From contig NZ_CP159483.1 in the NCBI RefSeq assembly GCF_042140245.1, positions 1,612,001 to 1,676,000 on the forward strand: 64,000 nt of DNA, given 5' to 3'. Shown in pieces: positions 32,475 to 40,715 of this stretch. Source of the stretch: MH13 sp042140245. Its GTDB lineage: Bacteria > Pseudomonadota > Alphaproteobacteria > Rhizobiales > MH13. The position numbers were made by a program, and so were the translations under genes. The stretch's first letter is position 1. The number at the start of each line of letters is the position of its first letter. The notes beneath the pieces are model-generated. The model saw only the letters and a list, made by a program, of their open reading frames with translations. It ran no database searches and was not told the DNA's origin.

Positions 32475-33526
32475 GCGAACGCTCGCAGCTTCTTGATGCG
32501 GAGACACGTGAAGCCGAAGAGGTTTCGCTGCGCCCCAATGCACTGGATGACTTCACCGGCCAAGCTGATGCGCGGGCGAACCTTAAAGTGTTTATCGAGG
32601 CTGCCAGCACCCGCAAGGAAGCGCTGGACCACGTGCTTTTCGTTGGACCGCCCGGGCTCGGCAAAACAACGCTGGCGCAGATCGTGGCCCGTGAGCTGGG
32701 GGTGAACTTCCGCGCTACGTCCGGCCCTGTGATCGCCAAAGCTGGCGACTTGGCTGCAATCCTCACCAACCTGGAAGACCGCGATGTTCTCTTCATTGAT
32801 GAAATCCATCGTCTGAACCCAGCGGTGGAAGAGGTTCTCTACCCGGCCATGGAGGATTTCCAGCTTGATCTCATCATTGGCGAAGGACCGGCGGCGCGTT
32901 CGGTAAAGATTGATCTTGCGCGGTTTACGCTTGTGGCGGCCACCACGCGCCTTGGCCTGCTCACCACCCCTTTGCGGGACCGGTTTGGCATTCCGATCCG
33001 CCTGCAATTCTACACGCCAGAGGAGTTGGAGCAGATCGTGCGCCGTGGAGCACGGCTTTTCGGTGTTCCGATTTCCGATGATGGCGCTCGAGAGATCGCC
33101 AAACGCTCACGGGGCACACCGCGGATCGCCGGTCGATTGCTGAGGCGTGTGCGCGATTTTGCCCTGGTTGAAGGCTCCGGTGCTGTCGACCGCGAGAATG
33201 CCGATGCGGCGCTGACCCGTCTGGATGTCGATTCCATCGGTCTCGACATGCTTGATCGTCGCTATCTTGATCTTATCGCCTCAAAGTTTGGCGGAGGTCC
33301 TGTGGGCATCGAAACGCTGGCAGCGGCGCTGTCTGAGCCCCGTGATGCGCTCGAGGAGATCGTGGAACCTTATCTCTTGCAGCAAGGCTTCATTCAACGC
33401 ACCCCTCGTGGGCGCTTGATGACACCGGCAGCGTTCTCACATCTCGGGATTGCCGCGCCGCGTGATCTGAACCAGGCGCAGATGGCCTTGCTTCTTGATG
33501 GAGAGGACGAGTCGGGTCGGACTTGA
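32471..33526 (+). CDS. ruvB: Holliday junction branch migration ATPase RuvB
   Basis: A 351-residue AAA+ motor. Walker A is GPPGLGKT (residues 59-66), Walker B LFIDEIHRL, sensor 1 in AATTRLGLLTTPLRDRFG, and the arginine finger lies in that RDRFG region. The C-terminal winged helix reads LQQGFIQRTPRGR. Hexamers pump DNA through RuvA-bound junctions. Its start overlaps the preceding membrane-protein gene by four bases (ATGA), an unusual neighbour for RuvB. Confidence 0.96.
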   Translation: MSERSQLLDAETREAEEVSLRPNALDDFTGQADARANLKVFIEAASTRKEALDHVLFVGPPGLGKTTLAQIVARELGVNFRATSGPVIAKAGDLAAILTNLEDRDVLFIDEIHRLNPAVEEVLYPAMEDFQLDLIIGEGPAARSVKIDLARFTLVAATTRLGLLTTPLRDRFGIPIRLQFYTPEELEQIVRRGARLFGVPISDDGAREIAKRSRGTPRIAGRLLRRVRDFALVEGSGAVDRENADAALTRLDVDSIGLDMLDRRYLDLIASKFGGGPVGIETLAAALSEPRDALEEIVEPYLLQQGFIQRTPRGRLMTPAAFSHLGIAAPRDLNQAQMALLLDGEDESGRT

Positions 33527-33606
33527 GTCTCTGACCCTAGACCATCTGATGCTAGACGCTGCGGGCCGTTGTTTCTACACTCTGACCCCGTTCCGAGTTT
33601 TGTGTC

Positions 33607-34437
33607 ATGCCAGGCCGCTTTTACCGCTACGCCCTTGATGATATTTGCGTCGTCCAGATCCATGATGGCTGGGACCATCATGCGCCCGCCCACGACTATT
33701 TCGGTACCAATGTCGACGACCTGACCTTTGACGAGGAGTGCATCTCGCTGGGCACATCACCGGCGGAATTCGACTTTCCCGTCACTATGACGCTGATTGA
33801 ATCGGGCGGAAAGCGGGTGTTGGTCGATGCCGGTTTTGGTCCATCCGGCCCGTCCCACAGCGGCGGCCTGCCAAAGGGTCTTGCCGCACTGGGCATTGAT
33901 CCGGACAGCATTGATGTAGTGGTGATCTCCCATCTGCATGGCGATCACACCGGCGGACTTCTGACGGACGAAGGCACACCGCGCTTTGCGAATGCGCGCC
34001 ATGTGATTGCCGCCGACGAGGTAAAGGCTGCGCCATCGGATCCGACGCTGGCCGCACTCGGCGCCCTTGTCGAGCCTGTTGCTCCTGGACTTGCGGTCTT
34101 GCCTGGCACAACACTCGTCGACATGCGTGGTCATACGCCTGGGCATTTGGGTGTTCTGATTACCTCGCGTTCAGGCTCGGTTCTGGTTGCGAGCGACCTT
34201 GCCAACCATCCGGTTTGGGCGTTTGCGCATCCCGAGTGGCACATGTGTTTTGATGCAGATGGCGAAAAAGCAGCTGCGATGCGCGCGCACTGGCTTGGTC
34301 GCGCAGCGGACGAGCAATTGGTGTTTGCTGGTTATCACATGCCGTTCCCCGCACTTGGTCGCGTGGAGCGTGTAGGTGATGCGTTTCGTTATGTGCCGCT
34401 TGATCTCGACTCAGAAGAGTCGGCAAGCGCCGCCTGA
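33607..34437 (+). CDS. MBL-fold metallohydrolase (cytosolic paralogue)
   Basis: A 276-residue metallo-beta-lactamase-fold hydrolase. The motif ISHLHGDHTGGL (residues about 109-120) supplies HxHxDH, a further histidine is in RGHTPGHLGV, the metal-bridging Asp in VASDLANHPVW and the last His in FAGYHMPFPALG. There is no signal peptide. It is clearly related to the Tat-type protein at 35821-36771, sharing GYHMPFPALGxVE and GDxFRYVP at the C-terminus. Family activities include lactonase, quorum-quenching and other hydrolyses. The convergent MFS gene overlaps its end by 49 bases. Confidence 0.82.
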   Translation: MPGRFYRYALDDICVVQIHDGWDHHAPAHDYFGTNVDDLTFDEECISLGTSPAEFDFPVTMTLIESGGKRVLVDAGFGPSGPSHSGGLPKGLAALGIDPDSIDVVVISHLHGDHTGGLLTDEGTPRFANARHVIAADEVKAAPSDPTLAALGALVEPVAPGLAVLPGTTLVDMRGHTPGHLGVLITSRSGSVLVASDLANHPVWAFAHPEWHMCFDADGEKAAAMRAHWLGRAADEQLVFAGYHMPFPALGRVERVGDAFRYVPLDLDSEESASAA

Positions 34438-35654
34438 CGCTTGCTGAGGTAACGCGCCCAAACCATCAAGGCTGAGGCGACTAGCCCCATCAGCACCGAT
34501 CCCAGCACAACGGGTGCGACGCTCATGGCGAATGCTGCGCCAACAACTGTGGCGACCAGCATGCTGATCAACGTTTGGATGGACGCAAGGATAGACGAAG
34601 CAATGCCGGCGATCTGGCCAAGGGGACGCAAGGCAATGGCGTTGTAGTTGCCAAACGTCATGCCGACCAGAAACAAGGCCACAGAGATGAACACCATCCA
34701 CGCCGCCAAAGGTGGGTTTGTGCCAGTGGCTGTGATCCAGACCAAAAACCCCAAAGACCAGACAACTTGGGTGCCAATGGCCGATCCGGTGATCGCTTCC
34801 ATTGAGAAACGATTGAGCAGCCAGGCATTGACCGTGGTGGAAAGGGCCACCAGCGCCGAGGTGATGCCGAAGTAAAGCGCGAAGAGTTCGCCGGTTTGAT
34901 AAAGGTCTTGGAGGATTTGCTGCGACGAGACGATGTAGCCGAGCAGCGTGCCGAATGCGCATCCTGCTGCCGTGGCATAGAGCAGTGAGACCGGCGTTGT
35001 GAACACCGTCTTGATGGCGCCAAGCATTCTGCCCGCATCAAAAGGTGATGGATTGGTGTTGGTCTCGGGCTGGCGTATCGCAAGCCATGTGCCGCCTAAC
35101 AGGGCGACGGCCAGCAATGTGACGAACAGCCCTTGCCACGGCGCAAACAACAAAATGCCCTGGCCAATCGCTGGGGCGAAGGTTGGCACCAGAATAAAGA
35201 CCGTGAGCGCCACAGACATGATCTTGGCCATCTCCTGACCTTCGAACCGGTCACGCACCATGGCGACGATCACAATGCGTGGTGCCGCGCCGCCAAAGCC
35301 CTGCAAGAAACGACCAAACAGCAAAAGCATAAAGTCTTGCGCAAAAATGCAAAGCAGTGACCCGGTGATCTGAAAACCCAGCCCAATGAGGATAGCCGGT
35401 TTGCGTCCGATGTAATCAGACAGCGGACCGAAGGTGAGTTGGCCGAGCATCAGACCGGCAAAGATGACGGTGATCACCGCCTGGCGATCATTGTCGGTGG
35501 CCAACCCAAAATGATCACTCATCTCGCCCAAGGCGGGCAGCATCAGATCCACCGAGAGGGCAATCGTGGACATTAGCAGCGCAATAAGCGCGATGAACTC
35601 CGCGCGGCCCGGTTCAGTTTTCGGGCGCAGAACTGCCTGCTCGGACGTCGTCAC
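34389..35654 (-). CDS. Bcr/CflA-type multidrug efflux MFS transporter
   Basis: A 421-residue major facilitator with twelve predicted helices. The Bcr/CflA subfamily signs are ALSVDLMLPALGEMSDHFG after helix 1, QLTFGPLSDYIGRKPAILIGL (motif A) and GRFLQGFGGAAPRIVIVAMVRDRFEG. It should export drugs or small metabolites in exchange for protons. It is flanked by two MBL-fold hydrolase genes, convergent with one (sharing 49 bases) and divergent from the other, so efflux of a compound also attacked by the hydrolases is plausible. Confidence 0.88.
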   Translation of the reverse strand: MTTSEQAVLRPKTEPGRAEFIALIALLMSTIALSVDLMLPALGEMSDHFGLATDNDRQAVITVIFAGLMLGQLTFGPLSDYIGRKPAILIGLGFQITGSLLCIFAQDFMLLLFGRFLQGFGGAAPRIVIVAMVRDRFEGQEMAKIMSVALTVFILVPTFAPAIGQGILLFAPWQGLFVTLLAVALLGGTWLAIRQPETNTNPSPFDAGRMLGAIKTVFTTPVSLLYATAAGCAFGTLLGYIVSSQQILQDLYQTGELFALYFGITSALVALSTTVNAWLLNRFSMEAITGSAIGTQVVWSLGFLVWITATGTNPPLAAWMVFISVALFLVGMTFGNYNAIALRPLGQIAGIASSILASIQTLISMLVATVVGAAFAMSVAPVVLGSVLMGLVASALMVWARYLSKRQAALADSSESRSSGT

Positions 35655-35705
35655 GTGGGATCGGCCTTTATCGTGGTGAAGCTTTGCTCCTTGTCACGGA
35701 CAGAA

Positions 35706-35748
35706 CATGAAGTCGAGCCATCCACATCTTCTTGGCGATCACTTCATG
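35706..35748. promoter_or_regulatory. Inverted repeat CATGAAGT/ACTTCATG in divergent promoter
   Basis: The two perfect eight-base arms (35706-35713, 35741-35748) are 27 bases apart in the 166-base region between the MFS exporter and the Tat-type MBL gene. This suits a regulator controlling both. No regulator gene is adjacent. Confidence 0.3.
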
Positions 35749-35820
35749 TACCATAGGCGTGTCGCAATGTTGCTCTAGGTAAAGACTATCTTATGTTTTT
35801 GACGCACTTTGGAGCAAGTT

Positions 35821-36771
35821 ATGCCTCAGTCCCCTGTACTTACCCGTCGATCCGTTCTGGCTGCCAGCGGCGGTCTGGTTGTTGGGTCCGCCGTCCTACC
35901 ACAACTTGGCCCAACGCCCGCTGTCGCCCAAGGACAAGGTGGCGGCCTGTCGCGCACTGTGACGGTTGGATCGTTTAGCGTGGTTACGCTGCTTGATGGT
36001 GCGCGCAACGTGCCTGATCCCCAGAGCATTTTTGGCATGAACGTTTCTGAGGATGAGTTCGCTGAGGTGTCCGCCAACAATTTTCTGCCCATCGATCAGG
36101 CCCGGTTTTTCTTCACGCCAACCTTGGTGGACACAGGCAGTGAGGTGGTGCTCTTCGACACTGGCAATGGTGGCACCAACGGTAATTTGCCTGCCGCACT
36201 GGCCGATGCTGGTTACACGCCAGAGGATGTCACGATTGTCGTCATCACCCATATGCACCCCGATCACATTGGCGGGTTGATGGCTGGTGGTAGCGCAGCA
36301 TTTCCCAATGCGCGCTACATCACCGGATCGACGGAGTTTGATTTTTGGACCGGTGACAACGCACCTGCGCAATTGGCCGAGATGATCGGTGGCTCGGTGG
36401 TGCCGTTGGCCGACCAGATGACGTTTCTGGAGGATGGTGGTTCAGTGACGAGCGGGATCACCGCAGTTGCTGCCTTCGGTCACACACCGGGTCACATGAC
36501 CTACATGATTGAGAGCGATGGCGCTCAGCTCATGCTGATCGCTGATCTTGCCAACCACTATGTGTGGTCGTTGGCCTATCCCGATTGGGAAGTGCGGTTT
36601 GATGCCGATAAGGCGGCGGCTGCTGCTTCACGCCGCCAAGTGCTTGGCATGCTGGCGACCGACCGCATTCCCTTTGTCGGCTACCACATGCCCTTTCCGG
36701 CCTTAGGCTATGTGGAGGCGAATGGTGATGGCTTCCGCTACGTGCCGCAAAGCTATCAGTTCGATTTGTAA
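35821..36771 (+). CDS. MBL-fold metallohydrolase with Tat signal peptide
   Basis: A 316-residue protein. The N-terminus LTRRSVLAASGGLVVGSAVLPQLGPTPAVAQ has the twin-arginine motif, hydrophobic core and an AVAQ cleavage site, so the enzyme is exported folded to the periplasm with its metals. The MBL motifs are ITHMHPDHIGGL, FGHTPGHMTY, IADLANHYVW and VGYHMPFPALG. It is a paralogue of the protein at 33607-34437. The start at 35821 has GGAG six bases upstream; an earlier TTG is unlikely. It is divergent from the MFS gene. Confidence 0.85.
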   Translation: MPQSPVLTRRSVLAASGGLVVGSAVLPQLGPTPAVAQGQGGGLSRTVTVGSFSVVTLLDGARNVPDPQSIFGMNVSEDEFAEVSANNFLPIDQARFFFTPTLVDTGSEVVLFDTGNGGTNGNLPAALADAGYTPEDVTIVVITHMHPDHIGGLMAGGSAAFPNARYITGSTEFDFWTGDNAPAQLAEMIGGSVVPLADQMTFLEDGGSVTSGITAVAAFGHTPGHMTYMIESDGAQLMLIADLANHYVWSLAYPDWEVRFDADKAAAAASRRQVLGMLATDRIPFVGYHMPFPALGYVEANGDGFRYVPQSYQFDL

Positions 36772-36795
36772 GACCATCACCGGGCGGGTGTCGGT

Positions 36796-37719
36796 CTATG
36801 CGATATCCGTCCGCTGATTGCCTAAGTTGATAATGACCAGTTCGGGCGGTATGCCGAACCGTACTGGCATTATGCTGCACCCCAGCCCGCCTGACACAAT
36901 CATGTGTCGTTCATCCTCAATCACGTGACCGTAGGCAAAGCGATTGCCGAATTGCGAAGGCACAACCGGTGAGTAGCCCAGTAGGCGAACTTGACCGCCA
37001 TGGGTGTGGCCACAAAGGGTTAGGCTTACGCGGTCTGGGATTTGTGGGAAAATGTCTGGTTCGTGTGCGAGCAAAATGACGGGGTCGTCGTTGGTGATTT
37101 TGGCCAACGTACCGGGCAAATCATCCAAACCAACGTCTGCTGCCCTGTTCCACCCGTGGGCTGGGAGAAAGGCCAACTGGTCGCCAAGACCTGCCAGCCA
37201 GAATGACTTGCCGTCTTTGTCCAACCGGACGGCATCGTTCTCGTACAGAGTTATGCCTGCGCGTTCCAAAGCTGCGTGTGCGAAGGTTCGCCCGCTTCTG
37301 GAAGCCATGGCCTGTCGGTCTTCCCACCAGTCGTGATTGCCCAAAACAGCGTGAACGCCCAAAGGCGCGTTGAGCTTGGCCAGAGCATCAGCCCAGTCTT
37401 GCCAAGGTACCTGACCGGTCACAAGAACATGACCGGCGACAAAATCACCCAGCAGAACGATCATGTCGGCCCCAAGGTTGTTGGTGGCTTCGGCAATGCT
37501 TGCAATACGATCAGCGGACATCCAAGGCTTGCAGGCGTGCACATCAGCGATCACTGCGATGCGCACGTTGAGATCCTCGGGCCAGCCGGGCGGTGACAGG
37601 GTGTATTCTGTGATCCTTGGAGCGCGTAGAGGGCCGTAGCCAAAGGCATGACCGCCCAGTGCTGTGGCGCCGGCCATCGCACCGCCAAATAAAGCCAAAA
37701 ACTGTCGCCGCGTGATCAT
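36796..37719 (-). CDS. Metallophosphoesterase with Tat-type signal
   Basis: A 307-residue calcineurin-like phosphoesterase. Metal ligands lie in AVIADVHACKPWM (residues about 50-62), LLGDFVAGH, VLGNHDWWED, LLAHEPDIF and LCGHTHGGQV. The N-terminus MITRRQFLALFGGAMAGATALGGHA holds a twin-arginine motif and hydrophobic stretch, so the enzyme is exported or anchored outside the inner membrane. It resembles YkuE/YaeI-type phosphodiesterases acting on lipids or phosphate esters. The start at 37719 has GGGAG six bases upstream, while the longer frame to 37908 overlaps the ybgC start region on the other strand. Confidence 0.82.
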   Translation of the reverse strand: MITRRQFLALFGGAMAGATALGGHAFGYGPLRAPRITEYTLSPPGWPEDLNVRIAVIADVHACKPWMSADRIASIAEATNNLGADMIVLLGDFVAGHVLVTGQVPWQDWADALAKLNAPLGVHAVLGNHDWWEDRQAMASRSGRTFAHAALERAGITLYENDAVRLDKDGKSFWLAGLGDQLAFLPAHGWNRAADVGLDDLPGTLAKITNDDPVILLAHEPDIFPQIPDRVSLTLCGHTHGGQVRLLGYSPVVPSQFGNRFAYGHVIEDERHMIVSGGLGCSIMPVRFGIPPELVIINLGNQRTDIA

Positions 37720-37870
37720 TAGGCGCTCCCACATCACTGAAAACTGGGAACTGGCGGAGAATAAAGGCGAGTTTGGGTCTGCTTGCGCCTTGCTTGTTTC
37801 TTTACAGATGCGCTTCGTCCCGGCAAAGCAAAGCTGTTGCTTTATTGTTGGTGCTTTTGTCGGACATCCT

Positions 37871-38287
37871 ATGCCCATCACCGATACCTGTTTGCCCGCC
37901 CACACCATCCAAGTCCGGGTCTACTACGAAGACACTGATCTGGCGGGCATTGTTTATCACGCCAATTATCTGAAGTTTATGGAGCGGGCGCGAACGGAAA
38001 CCCTGCGCGCCCATGGCATCGACCAGACCCGGCTCGCCGAGGAGGACATCTTCTTGACGGTCACGGCGATGGATATCGCGTTCAAATCGCCTGCCAGGAT
38101 CGATGATTTGCTCACCGTGGAAGCCGTTCCGATCTCAACCACCGGCGTGCGCGGTACCATCGCTCAACGCGTGTTGTTGGACGGTCGCGAACTTTGCACG
38201 GCCATGGTGACAGTGGTCTGCATGAACGGCAAAGGCCGCCCGGTGCGCATGCCGCCAACCACACGTGCCTTGTTTCCTGCCTCCTAA
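37871..38287 (+). CDS. ybgC: Tol-Pal system-associated acyl-CoA thioesterase YbgC
   Basis: A 138-residue hotdog-fold thioesterase. The diagnostic motif YYEDTDLAGIVYHANYLKFMERARTE (residues about 16-41) contains the catalytic Asp. YbgC hydrolyses acyl-CoA or acyl-ACP thioesters and heads the tol-pal cluster in many proteobacteria. The start at 37871 (MPITDTCLPAHT) fits family length. It is divergent to the metallophosphoesterase gene and about 200 bases before tolQ. Confidence 0.92.
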   Translation: MPITDTCLPAHTIQVRVYYEDTDLAGIVYHANYLKFMERARTETLRAHGIDQTRLAEEDIFLTVTAMDIAFKSPARIDDLLTVEAVPISTTGVRGTIAQRVLLDGRELCTAMVTVVCMNGKGRPVRMPPTTRALFPAS

Positions 38288-38317
38288 CCGTCGTTTCATT
38301 CGCGCCCGTGCGAACCG

Positions 38318-38333
38318 CTAACCCTTGGTTAAC
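38318..38333. promoter_or_regulatory. Near-match CtrA site upstream of tolQ
   Basis: CTAA-N7-TTAAC at 38318-38333 differs by one base from the CtrA consensus TTAA-N7-TTAAC and lies 156 bases before tolQ in the only sizeable spacer of the tol operon. Confidence 0.35.
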
Positions 38334-38488
38334 CATGCTTTAGGGTTGGGCCGTTAGGCTGCTGACCCAAGCCATGGTGGCTGGCGCAGCATCTGTGCGC
38401 CGCAGCATGGCGTCCTGATGATGACACAATCACAGCGCAACAGCGCCCGCCAACCACCACCCTTGACGATTAAGACCTGAGGATACCC

Positions 38489-39226
38489 ATGGACGGAACG
38501 GACGTTCTTACCACCGCTTTGAGCACGCAGAGCCACGACCTCTCGCTGCTCGGCCTGTTCTGGCAGGCCCATATCGTGGTGAAAATCGTGATGGTTGGTT
38601 TGATCATTGCCTCGGTTTGGTGCTGGGGCATTGTGATCGACAAATATCTGATGTTCTCGCGCAACAAGAAGGCGATGGATCGCTTTGAGCGTGTCTTCTG
38701 GTCGGGCCAATCCCTGGAAGAGCTCTACAACATCACCGCGCAGCGCACGAACACAACGATGGCGGCGCTTTTCGTTTCGGCGATGCGCGAGTGGAAGCGC
38801 AGTCATGAGCGCAACGCACGCTCCATGGTTGGTTTGCAGACGCGTATTGAGAAGGTGCTTGACGTTACCATCGCCCGTGAGTTTGAGAAAATGGAGAACG
38901 GGCTTCTGGTGCTCGCCTCGGTCGGATCAGCCGGTCCGTTTATCGGCCTGTTCGGTACCGTTTGGGGCATCATGACCGCGTTCCAGGCTATTGCCGCCAC
39001 TGAGAATGCCAATCTTGCCGTCGTCGCGCCTGGCATTGCCGAGGCCTTGTTTGCGACAGCGCTTGGCCTCGTTGCCGCCATCCCGGCGACAATTTTTTAC
39101 AACAAATTTGTGGCTGATGTTGCTCGGCAGACAACCCGGATGGAAGGCTTTGCTGACGAGTTTTCATCCATCCTGTCGCGCCAGATCGATGAGCGCGCTG
39201 CGGCACAGCCAGCGGCAGCTGAGTAA
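38489..39226 (+). CDS. tolQ: Tol-Pal system protein TolQ
   Basis: A 245-residue inner-membrane protein with three helices: about 27-48 (KIVMVGLIIASVWCWGIVI), about 145-168 (LLVLASVGSAGPFIGLFGTVWGIMTAF) and about 180-205 (APGIAEALFATALGLVAAIPATIFYN). The last two have the ExbB/MotA proton-channel signature. With TolR it powers TolA to bring the outer membrane along at constriction. ATG at 38489. tolR follows after 11 bases. Confidence 0.95.
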   Translation: MDGTDVLTTALSTQSHDLSLLGLFWQAHIVVKIVMVGLIIASVWCWGIVIDKYLMFSRNKKAMDRFERVFWSGQSLEELYNITAQRTNTTMAALFVSAMREWKRSHERNARSMVGLQTRIEKVLDVTIAREFEKMENGLLVLASVGSAGPFIGLFGTVWGIMTAFQAIAATENANLAVVAPGIAEALFATALGLVAAIPATIFYNKFVADVARQTTRMEGFADEFSSILSRQIDERAAAQPAAAE

Positions 39227-39237
39227 GGACGTCAAAG

Positions 39238-39687
39238 ATGGGTATGGGTGTTGCCACCGGTGGATCGGGCGGCTCGCGTCGTAGGCGTCGGGCGCGTCCA
39301 CGCGCGATGAGTGAGATCAACGTCACGCCATTTGTTGATGTGATGTTGGTGCTCTTGATTATCTTCATGGTTGCCGCGCCTTTGTTGGTTGTCGGTGTGC
39401 CGATCGATCTGCCTGAAACCTCTGCCAATGCGCTGGAAAGCGAAGAAGAACCGATCACCGTTTCGGTGACCGCCGATGGCAGGGTGTTCTTGCAGGAAAC
39501 CGAAATCGAGCTGGCACAGTTGCTCACCACATTGGAGGCCATTGCCAGTGAGGGCGTGGACACGCGCATCTTCGTGCGCGGTGACCGCGGCACGGATTAC
39601 GGCACGATCATGCAGGTAATGGCGCGCATTTCCGGCGCTGGTTATCAGCGCTTGGGGCTTGTGACGGCAGAAGAGGAAGGGTCTTAG
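39238..39687 (+). CDS. tolR: Tol-Pal system protein TolR
   Basis: A 149-residue ExbD/TolR protein with a basic Gly/Arg N-terminus, one membrane helix (residues about 25-50, EINVTPFVDVMLVLLIIFMVAAPLL) containing the proton-carrying Asp in FVDVMLVLL, and a periplasmic domain with DLPETSANALESEEEPITVSV and GTIMQVMARISGAGYQRLGLV. It is the partner of TolQ. Confidence 0.95.
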   Translation: MGMGVATGGSGGSRRRRRARPRAMSEINVTPFVDVMLVLLIIFMVAAPLLVVGVPIDLPETSANALESEEEPITVSVTADGRVFLQETEIELAQLLTTLEAIASEGVDTRIFVRGDRGTDYGTIMQVMARISGAGYQRLGLVTAEEEGS

Positions 39688-39720
39688 GTCGCCGGTTTTC
39701 GGCGCACTGACGGATCAATC

Positions 39721-40686
39721 ATGCGGCTTGGTGTTCCCCTTTCTTTTGTTCTTCATGGCGCGCTGTTTGCGGGCATGGTGGTGAACCTGTCGCAGCCAGA
39801 CCCGTTCGACGTGGTCACAGCGCAAGCTGTGCCAGTCGATATTCTCTCGCCTGAGGAGTTCAGCCAGGTCACACGCGGCATGCGCACCGCCGAACCTTTG
39901 CCAACACCTGAGACGCCACAGTCAGTTGGTCAATCTGAGACGGATCGTGGCACCGACACCGGAGGCGAAGGGCGCCAAGATGCGGCCACTGCTGCCGACA
40001 ATGCGCGTGCAACGCCCGATACGGCAGCGCCGCCACCCCCACCCCCTCCGCCCGAACCAGAACCTGAACCGGTGGAAGCTGAACCAGAGCCCGCCCCAGC
40101 GCCCGAGCCAGAAGTTGCTGAGCCGGAGCCCGCTCCGGCTGAAGAGCCTGCACCTGAACCAGAACCGACGCAGACGGCGCGTTTCTCTGCGCCCGCACCT
40201 TTGGCGCGCCCTGATGTGGCGCCGCAGCCGGTGCAGCGACCGGAACCGGTGCAGCAGCCCGATGACAGCCAGTTCAACCCTGATGAGATTGCGGCCCTTA
40301 TCAACCGTGATGAAAATCAGGGTGGCGGCGGCGCCGCTGATCAGGCACCTGCCACACGCGGTGCGGCCGAAGGGCGAGACCAAACCCTGTCGGAGAGTGA
40401 GATGGATGCATTGCGCCGGCAGATCGCTCGCTGTTGGAACCCACCTGTCGGTGCTGTCGGCGCTGATGATCTGGTGGTGCGTGTGCAGATGAACCTTGCT
40501 GAGGATGGTTCGTTGAGGGCAGGCGCCTCGGTGATCAATTCATCGGGCAACCCAGCTTTCCAGGCGGCTGCTGATAGCGCTGTGCGGGCCGTGCGCCGCT
40601 GCGCGCCTTATTCTCTGCCCTTTGAGAAGTATGCTGCCTGGCAGAATGTGATAGTGAATTTCGACCCGCGCGAGATGTTGCGCTAA
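39721..40686 (+). CDS. tolA: TolA-like cell envelope protein
   Basis: A 321-residue protein with one N-terminal membrane helix (RLGVPLSFVLHGALFAGMVVNL), a long Pro/Glu/Ala-rich linker with repeated PEPEP and PAPEPE units (residues about 95-190), and a C-terminal TolA/TonB-like domain (about 225-321, QIARCWNPPVGAVGADDLVVRVQMNLAEDGSLRAG). It spans the periplasm linking TolQR to TolB-Pal. It sits between tolR and tolB. The proline-rich linker makes it a probable EF-P client. Confidence 0.92.
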   Translation: MRLGVPLSFVLHGALFAGMVVNLSQPDPFDVVTAQAVPVDILSPEEFSQVTRGMRTAEPLPTPETPQSVGQSETDRGTDTGGEGRQDAATAADNARATPDTAAPPPPPPPPEPEPEPVEAEPEPAPAPEPEVAEPEPAPAEEPAPEPEPTQTARFSAPAPLARPDVAPQPVQRPEPVQQPDDSQFNPDEIAALINRDENQGGGGAADQAPATRGAAEGRDQTLSESEMDALRRQIARCWNPPVGAVGADDLVVRVQMNLAEDGSLRAGASVINSSGNPAFQAAADSAVRAVRRCAPYSLPFEKYAAWQNVIVNFDPREMLR

Positions 40687-40715
40687 CAACCACGTGCGGT
40701 TTTAGGAGTGAGAAT

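Noticed and set aside
39930..40304. Minus-strand Gly/Ala/Ser-rich ORF of 124 codons
   Set aside because: It is the antisense shadow of the TolA Pro/Glu repeat region; composition follows from that repeat.
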